From positions 1 to 20,267 of the forward strand of contig CALDNM010000057.1 in assembly GCA_937915045.1 (NCBI GenBank): a stretch of 20,267 nt of DNA, read 5' to 3'. The notes beneath the pieces are model-generated. The model saw nothing but the letters and a program-made list of their open reading frames with translations. It ran no database searches and was not told the DNA's origin. The position numbers and the translations under genes are program-made. Positions 15,034-20,267 of this stretch are shown in pieces; within the stretch, counting starts at the first letter, position 1, and each line of letters starts with the position of its first letter. This DNA comes from an uncultured Clostridia bacterium (lineage in GTDB: Bacteria > Bacillota > Clostridia > Peptostreptococcales > Anaerovoracaceae).

Positions 15034-17021
15034 GTAAGATAAAAACTATTTTCGGAAAGCTATGGGGGAACTATATAACGCAGTATATGCTGCTTGCTAT
15101 ACTTGTGAACCTGTTCATAGAAACGCTGGCGAGGTTTTCGACATCGCCTGTGGCCGGACTGCAGTTCATGGTGCATCATCTGCTTGTTTTCCTGTATAAC
15201 GCATTGATAATATTCGCGTTCATGAGTCTGTCGCTGCTGTTCAGGCACAGGAGATTTTTCCTGTTCCTCTTCGGAGGCGTATGGGTCGTGCTCGGCGTTG
15301 TCAACGGCATAATCCTGGCAAACAGGATGACACCATTCACGACGAATGACCTGATGGAACTCAAGGACGGGCTTTCTCTGGTTTCGACATACATGTCCGG
15401 ATTCCAGGTGATCCTTCTGGTCGCCGCGGCGATATCTCTCGTGCTGCTGATCGTATTCATGTTCCTGAAGCTCAAGAAAAGTCCGGATCCGGTGAAGTAT
15501 AAAAAAGTCGTACCGGAGATACTTCTCGTGCTTATCATCGCGGCAGGCGCGACGTTTGGATGTGTGAAGGTCGGGATACTGGACACTTACTTCCCGAATC
15601 TCAACTACGGATACAGAGACAATGGGTTTTCTTACTGCTTCATGGCGACGGGATTCGACAAGGGCGTGAAGAGGCCGTCCGGATATTCAAAGAAATATAT
15701 CGACAACATCTTTACTAAAGAGCAGATGGATACGACTGTCGCCGGCAAGGAGACTTCGACATCCTCCGATACACCGAACATCATATTCCTGCAGCTCGAA
15801 TCGTTCATCGACCCGAGCTTCGTAAAGGATGTGAAGCTGTCGGAGGACCCGATACCTTACTTCAGAAAACTGATGAAAAATTACTCTACAGGGAAACTTA
15901 CTGTCCCGGCGGTCGGCGCGGGTACGGCGAACACCGAGTTCGAGACGATGACAGGCATGAGCGTGCACTTCTTCGGACCGGGAGAATATCCATATAAGTC
16001 GGTCCTGCTGGACGAGAGCTGTGAGAGCATCCCTTATGATCTTCAGAAGATAGGTTACTCGACTCACGCGATCCACAATCACAGAGCTGTGTTCTATGAG
16101 AGGAACAAGGCGCTCGCGAATCTCGGGTTCCAGACTTTCACGTCGATAGAGTATATGAATAATATAAGCAAGACGCCGAAGGGCTGGGCGCGTGATTATG
16201 TCCTTACGGACAATATCGAGGACGCGCTGAACTCGACGAAGGGCCCGGACTATATCTATACTATTTCTGTGCAGGGACACGGCAAGTACCCGACTGAGAA
16301 GATCATCAGCGATCCTGTCATCAAGTGCACATCGGCTCCGACAGAAGAGCTCAAGTGGTCGTGGGAATATTACGCGAACCAGATCCACGAGATGGATCAG
16401 TTCGTTCAGCAGCTCCTGACGAAGCTTTCGAAATCGGACGAGCATACGATAGTCGTCATGTACGGAGACCATCTGCCGGCGCTCGATAATCTGACGAAGG
16501 ACAATCTCAAGGGAAACAGGAGTGTCTTCCAGACGAATTATGTCATCTGGGACAACTATAACTTTGAGAAGAGAAAAGTCGAAGACCTGAAGGCGTATCA
16601 GATCGGTTCGGAGCTTCTCAACAGGATAGGCATACACAACGGAACGATGGTGACATACCAGCAGAATTACAGAAACAGCAAGACGTACTCGAAGGACATG
16701 AAGATGCTGCAGTACGATATGCTTTACGGAAACAAATATATCTACGGAGGCACGAGCCCGTTCAGCAAGGAAGATATGCAGATGGGCGTGAAGAAGATCA
16801 AGATAGATAAGGTCGTCAAGATCGGAGAAAAGTATTACATCAAGGGACAGAATTTCACTGAGTACAGCAAGATCACGATCGGTGACAAGGTGCTCGACAC
16901 GACGTATATCGGACCGACGATACTCGGCCTGAATGAAGAAGTCAAGTCTTCGGATGTCAAGAAGATGAAGGTCAGCCAGACTGATTCCAAGGGCGCGACG
17001 ATACTGAGCACGACGGAGTAA
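15030..17021 (+). CDS. LTA synthase family phosphoglycerol transferase
   Basis: The protein probably transfers glycerol-phosphate or a related group from a lipid to a surface polymer. It has five membrane helices (about 18-36, 44-71, 76-100, 119-146, 157-182), then an extracellular sulfatase-fold domain. There, IFLQLESFIDPSF supplies the metal-binding Glu, GTANTEFE the nucleophile Thr at 302, and QGHGKYP and YGDHLP further metal and substrate ligands. Residues from about 585 to 663 form an extra C-terminal module (KIKIDKVVKIGEKYYIKGQN region) resembling an IPT/TIG-like beta sandwich and not part of the standard synthase. Whether it makes true lipoteichoic acid is unknown. The start overlaps the rsmA stop (ATGA). 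Confidence 0.9.
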   Translation: MSKIKTIFGKLWGNYITQYMLLAILVNLFIETLARFSTSPVAGLQFMVHHLLVFLYNALIIFAFMSLSLLFRHRRFFLFLFGGVWVVLGVVNGIILANRMTPFTTNDLMELKDGLSLVSTYMSGFQVILLVAAAISLVLLIVFMFLKLKKSPDPVKYKKVVPEILLVLIIAAGATFGCVKVGILDTYFPNLNYGYRDNGFSYCFMATGFDKGVKRPSGYSKKYIDNIFTKEQMDTTVAGKETSTSSDTPNIIFLQLESFIDPSFVKDVKLSEDPIPYFRKLMKNYSTGKLTVPAVGAGTANTEFETMTGMSVHFFGPGEYPYKSVLLDESCESIPYDLQKIGYSTHAIHNHRAVFYERNKALANLGFQTFTSIEYMNNISKTPKGWARDYVLTDNIEDALNSTKGPDYIYTISVQGHGKYPTEKIISDPVIKCTSAPTEELKWSWEYYANQIHEMDQFVQQLLTKLSKSDEHTIVVMYGDHLPALDNLTKDNLKGNRSVFQTNYVIWDNYNFEKRKVEDLKAYQIGSELLNRIGIHNGTMVTYQQNYRNSKTYSKDMKMLQYDMLYGNKYIYGGTSPFSKEDMQMGVKKIKIDKVVKIGEKYYIKGQNFTEYSKITIGDKVLDTTYIGPTILGLNEEVKSSDVKKMKVSQTDSKGATILSTTE

Positions 17022-17047
17022 CGGCTCCAGGGACGGGAAGAGATATC

Positions 17048-17539
17048 ATGAGCAAAGAGAAACATAAGAAAACAAATGCCGCGAGGTTTTTAGACGGCGA
17101 AGGAATAAAATACCGCGTTATCGAATACGATGTGTCGCACGGTTTTACGAACGGCATGGACGCGGCGGAGCAGACGGGAAGATCGTATGATCAGACATAC
17201 AAGACTCTCGTGACGGTCGGACAGAGCGGAGAACACTATGTATGTGTCATTCCGGTCGACAAGCATCTGTCCCTCAAGCGCGCGGCGAAACATTTCGGCG
17301 AAAAAAAGATCGAGATGCTCAACACGAACGATATCATGAAAGTCACTGGATATGTCCACGGCGGATGTTCGCCTCTCGGGATGAGAAAACCACTGCCGAC
17401 TGTAGTGGACGAGCATGCCGCGGAGCATGATACCATCTTCGTGAGCGCGGGAAGACTGGGCATGTCGCTCGAGATCGGAGTGGATGATCTTCTCCGCGCG
17501 GCGAACGCCAAGCTCGATGATATAGCGGACAATGAGTAA
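17048..17539 (+). CDS. ybaK: Cys-tRNA(Pro)/Cys-tRNA(Cys) deacylase YbaK/EbsC
   Basis: YbaK hydrolyses mischarged Cys-tRNA(Pro) and so protects translation accuracy. The 163-residue product is a single YbaK domain. It starts KTNAARFLDGEGIKYRVIEY, has the catalytic Lys in TYKTLV (about residue 57) and the conserved GYVHGGCSPLGMRK loop, and ends with SAGRLGMSLEI. It follows the LTA-synthase-like gene by 26 bp without an evident promoter and ends 48 bp before a terminator, so it is probably the last gene of the divIC operon. Confidence 0.93.
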   Translation: MSKEKHKKTNAARFLDGEGIKYRVIEYDVSHGFTNGMDAAEQTGRSYDQTYKTLVTVGQSGEHYVCVIPVDKHLSLKRAAKHFGEKKIEMLNTNDIMKVTGYVHGGCSPLGMRKPLPTVVDEHAAEHDTIFVSAGRLGMSLEIGVDDLLRAANAKLDDIADNE

Positions 17540-17587
17540 AATACAGGCTATAACATAAAAAAATCAAAAAAATATATAAAAAAACAT

Positions 17588-17617
17588 GGTGTGTCCATTC
17601 CCCGGGACACACCTTTT
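17588..17617 (+). terminator. Rho-independent terminator after ybaK
   Basis: A perfect 9-bp stem GGTGTGTCC (17588-17596) and GGACACACC (17605-17613), with an 8-nt loop, is followed by TTTTCT. The A-rich tract just before it (17557-17586) supplies a T-run on the other strand, so the structure could work in both directions. Confidence 0.88.
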
Positions 17618-17629
17618 CTCATACACGAG

Positions 17630-17635
17630 TATAAT
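17630..17635 (+). promoter_or_regulatory. Possible -10 box for the surface-protein gene
   Basis: TATAAT stands alone just after the ybaK terminator, about 95 bp before the next start codon. No good -35 box is found 16-18 bp upstream, where the terminator stem lies, so assignment is tentative. Confidence 0.4.
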
Positions 17636-17667
17636 GTGTTTTGTAATCAAGTAGTAAAGCTTTATAT

Positions 17668-17695
17668 GGCGCGCGAGTATTGTGTGACGCGTGCC
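17668..17695 (+). other. GC-rich inverted repeat in the leader of the surface-protein gene
   Basis: GGCGCGC (17668-17674) pairs with GCGTGCC (17689-17695), including one G-U pair, around a 14-nt centre. It stands out in an otherwise AT-rich leader, 20 bp before the ribosome binding site AGGGGA (17715-17720). It could stabilise the mRNA or serve as an operator; it has no T-run, so it is not a terminator. Confidence 0.35.
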
Positions 17696-17729
17696 GATTC
17701 AGTTCAATGATTTTAGGGGATGATAGAAA

Positions 17730-20267
17730 ATGAAACTGAATAAAAAATTCGTTGCCGTAGTTATGACTGTGGCTGTTGCGCTCGCCATGACGCCGGCGAT
17801 AGCGTTTACAGGATCGGCTTCGGCTGAGACAGGCGTCGCGAAGATCGGCAATACCGAATACAGTTCGCTGCAGAGTGCTGTCAACGCTGTCACAACGAGT
17901 GATGCAACGACTATCACATTGGAAAAGGATACAACAGAGGGCGGAGTAGTTGTACCATCAGGGAAAAAGATCACTTTCAACCTTAACGGAAAGACGTTTA
18001 CCATCAATAAGGGTGTAGGCTCAGCATCTTCTCAGACCAACGGTATGCAGCTTCTCAAAGACAGTGATATCACTATTGAAAACGGAACTATAAAGTCGAG
18101 TCAGAATCCGAAGGTTGCTGGAGAGGATAAGGAGTTCAAAGACGGCACGCTGTTTATACTTATCCAGAACTATTCGAATTTGACCCTTGATAATGTAACT
18201 ATGGATGGTCAAAATGCCAGAGAGAATGCTTATCTTGTAAGCAACAACTGTGGGAACACTTCTTTCAAAAACACGACTTTTAATACAACATACAATACGC
18301 AGCATGCGTTCGATTCGGATCATAACGGATCATATACATCGCCTGTTGTAACTGTAAATGACGGATGCATTATCAATGGCAATATTGAAACATCACATGA
18401 AGGAACCAATGATGGAACAAACGGCAAGATCGTCATCAATGGCGGTTCATTCACACCGACGACTGCAGGATCAGCACAGTGCGTGCTCAGCAGCATAGCT
18501 GCAGGCAAATCCGCGGAAGTCACTTTAGGCGCGAATATGACGGGCGAGCTCAGTGTACAGAAGAACACGACAGCGACGCTTGATCTCAATGGTTACATCA
18601 TCACAGGCACATCAAATAAAACTGCTAAACCATATCCGTATGACGGAAATCCTGTGATCAAGAATGCAGGCAATTTGACAGTCAACGGCAGCGGAAATAT
18701 GCATGCCGCGAGGACATATGATTCTGCAGTATATAACACGAACAGCGGGACTGCGGTTCTGAATGGCGGAACATTTGAAGCGGACGGATGGTATGCTCTG
18801 CGTAATGAAGGTACGATGACTGTAAACAGCGGTACCACAGTTAATTCTGCAGCAGGACATAATACCTCCGCGATCATAAACGGAGTTACGAGCCATGGCG
18901 GGACCAGTACAGAAACTGCGCATATGACGATCAATGGCGGCACGTTCAGAGGGTATTACAACGTAGTTAAAAACGGAGATACGTGCGCTGACCTTACGAT
19001 CAACGGCGGAACTTTCACTGTCCCTGCAAATAGCACATGTACAAGTCAAAACGTCATAAAAAATTATGGCACATGCACAGCGACTATCAACGGCGGAACT
19101 TTCAAAAATGAAACAGCGAGCGGAATAGATCATCTTCTTGCTAAAAAATCGGGCGCAAGCGATTATACAGTTAAGGGCGGGACTTTCTCGTCGGATCCGA
19201 CTAAATATGTTGCTTCCGGCTACGTTGTGAGCCAGTCGGGCAGCAGCTATATCGTGTCACCGTATGTGGCGCCGAAGACCGACACGACGACAACGACCGG
19301 CAGTGACGGTACGGTCGAGTCAACGACTACTACGACACCTGACGTTGCTGCATCGGAAAACGGAGATGTCGCGGCGACGGTGGATAACACTGAAGGCGAT
19401 AAGATAGTCAAGAATGTGAAGGACGCTGAAGCGGCAGCGACGAAGGATGGCAAGACCATCGAGACGAATGTTATAGTTTCGAGCGCGGGATCGTCTGACG
19501 CGGGTCAGGTGTCGGTGAGTCTTCCGGCTTCGACCATAAGCGGGCTCGCGAACGAAACAAACGCGACCGTTACTCTGAAGACATCTATCGGAAATGTGAC
19601 GCTTGACCAGAAAGCTCTCGACGCGGTAGCTGCGAAGAGCGGAAATACTGGCACGGTGACACTGATCATCGTGAATGTAGATAAGGATACTCTTTCGGCA
19701 TCGTTACAGAAATCGCTCGGCGGCAACGTGAAGGTCATCGATCTGAAGCTCGGGACAAGTAGTGGCAATGTGACGGATTTCAACGGCGGTACAGCTACAG
19801 TGGAGACGTCGGTACCGGATGGCATCGCGGCCAGTGACGCGGCATGCGTTTACCTGGACGACAATAACATCGCGTATAACGTGAGCGGAAAAGTCGTTAC
19901 TGTAAATGGAAAGAACATGTACCGGTTCACAACAGGGCATAACTCGCATTACGCGATCGTGAGCAAGGCAAGCGCGAGCAGTCTGACGAAAGGGTACGCG
20001 CCGACGGGCGTCAAAGCCAAGGTCACGGGGAACAAGTCGATCAAGGTGACGTGGAAGAAGTTCAGCGGAGCGACGTCGTACCGGGTATATAAAGCGACGA
20101 AGAAGTCAGGGAAGTACACTTACGTCGGAAAGACGACAGGGACATCCCTCACAGCGAAAGGACTCAAGGCCAAGACGAAATATTACTTCAAGGTGAAAGC
20201 GATGAGCGGCGTGAATTACAAGACGTCGAAGATCGTTTCCGCGAAGACTCCTTCAGCGAACGGGTTC
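17730..20267 (+). CDS. Secreted beta-helix surface protein with Fn3 domain (3' end outside window)
   Basis: The frame is open for 846 codons up to the window edge, so the C-terminus is missing. A signal peptide (1-33) has a Lys-containing start, a hydrophobic core and an AxA-type cleavage site near SASA-ET. Residues 35-510 are rich in Gly, Asn and Thr, with repeated (I/L)NGG(T/S)F-type turns at 236, 344, 401, 424, 453 and VKGGTF at 481, a pattern of right-handed parallel beta-helix (pectate-lyase-like) adhesins. A Thr-rich linker (about 517-538) and an Ala/Val-rich module (540-750) follow. A fibronectin type III domain occupies 757-841 (SIKVTWKKFSGATSYRVYKA). The function is probably adhesion or carbohydrate binding; a cell-wall anchor may lie beyond the window. 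The ribosome binding site AGGGGA stands 9 nt upstream. Confidence 0.85.
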   Translation, partial: MKLNKKFVAVVMTVAVALAMTPAIAFTGSASAETGVAKIGNTEYSSLQSAVNAVTTSDATTITLEKDTTEGGVVVPSGKKITFNLNGKTFTINKGVGSASSQTNGMQLLKDSDITIENGTIKSSQNPKVAGEDKEFKDGTLFILIQNYSNLTLDNVTMDGQNARENAYLVSNNCGNTSFKNTTFNTTYNTQHAFDSDHNGSYTSPVVTVNDGCIINGNIETSHEGTNDGTNGKIVINGGSFTPTTAGSAQCVLSSIAAGKSAEVTLGANMTGELSVQKNTTATLDLNGYIITGTSNKTAKPYPYDGNPVIKNAGNLTVNGSGNMHAARTYDSAVYNTNSGTAVLNGGTFEADGWYALRNEGTMTVNSGTTVNSAAGHNTSAIINGVTSHGGTSTETAHMTINGGTFRGYYNVVKNGDTCADLTINGGTFTVPANSTCTSQNVIKNYGTCTATINGGTFKNETASGIDHLLAKKSGASDYTVKGGTFSSDPTKYVASGYVVSQSGSSYIVSPYVAPKTDTTTTTGSDGTVESTTTTTPDVAASENGDVAATVDNTEGDKIVKNVKDAEAAATKDGKTIETNVIVSSAGSSDAGQVSVSLPASTISGLANETNATVTLKTSIGNVTLDQKALDAVAAKSGNTGTVTLIIVNVDKDTLSASLQKSLGGNVKVIDLKLGTSSGNVTDFNGGTATVETSVPDGIAASDAACVYLDDNNIAYNVSGKVVTVNGKNMYRFTTGHNSHYAIVSKASASSLTKGYAPTGVKAKVTGNKSIKVTWKKFSGATSYRVYKATKKSGKYTYVGKTTGTSLTAKGLKAKTKYYFKVKAMSGVNYKTSKIVSAKTPSANGF

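Noticed and set aside
15687..16637. 316-codon minus-strand frame inside the LTA-synthase-like gene
   Set aside because: The plus-strand gene has all catalytic motifs. The antisense product is Arg/Val/Leu-rich with no domain, as expected for a shadow frame.
18435..19190. Repeated ATCAACGGCGGAACTTTC-like stretches as a CRISPR or other DNA repeat array
   Set aside because: The repeats are short, diverged and irregularly spaced at DNA level, all in one reading frame, and are explained by protein beta-helix turns.

Overview
The window looks like a core chromosomal segment of a low-to-mid GC Bacillota, most likely class Clostridia. The evidence is the gene order rpsF-ssb-rpsR-gdpP-rplI-dnaB-dnaD, an rnmV-rsmA pair next to a DivIC-type gene, an intramembrane-sensing two-component/ABC module, an LTA-synthase-like enzyme, strong AGGAGG-type ribosome binding sites and TATAAT promoters. 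Codon use rich in AGA/AGG, ATA and TCG recalls Anaerovoracaceae/Mogibacterium-type organisms, but I cannot fix the genus. There are no rRNA or tRNA genes, insertion sequences, phage genes or CRISPR arrays.

Layout. (1) 1-250: a terminator of an off-window gene, a promoter, and a structured rpsF leader that fits the S6:S18 autoregulatory element. (2) 251-1291: rpsF-ssb-rpsR, closed by a strong hairpin terminator. (3) 1318-7146: a promoter followed by gdpP (c-di-AMP phosphodiesterase, here without membrane anchor), rplI, dnaB, a DnaD-domain gene and a TDT/SLAC1-family membrane gene, all tightly spaced or overlapping. (4) 7143-7925, minus strand: an acyl-ACP thioesterase that meets the previous gene tail to tail. 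(5) 7930-8080: a divergent promoter region with a perfect 12-bp palindrome. (6) 8081-13085: response regulator, histidine kinase, ABC ATPase and a large FtsX/MacB-type permease. (7) 13108-17539: divIC-like gene, rnmV, rsmA, LTA-synthase-like gene and ybaK, the first four linked by ATGA overlaps, then a terminator. (8) 17730-end: a secreted beta-helix/Fn3 surface protein, cut by the window edge.

The most unusual item is the DnaD-domain gene at 4910-6175. Behind two DnaD-type repeats it carries a complete-looking DnaI/DnaC helicase-loader N-terminal domain (charged helical region plus a CxxC...CxC zinc motif), but the AAA+ ATPase that should follow is absent, and a channel gene starts at its stop codon. 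This suggests a primosome in which the helicase-binding part of the loader is fused to DnaD, directly downstream of the helicase gene. Secondary points of interest are the anchorless GdpP, the rpsF leader whose outer stem covers the Shine-Dalgarno sequence, the palindrome over the two-component promoter, and a surface-protein gene whose 5' part is visibly more AT-rich than its 3' part.
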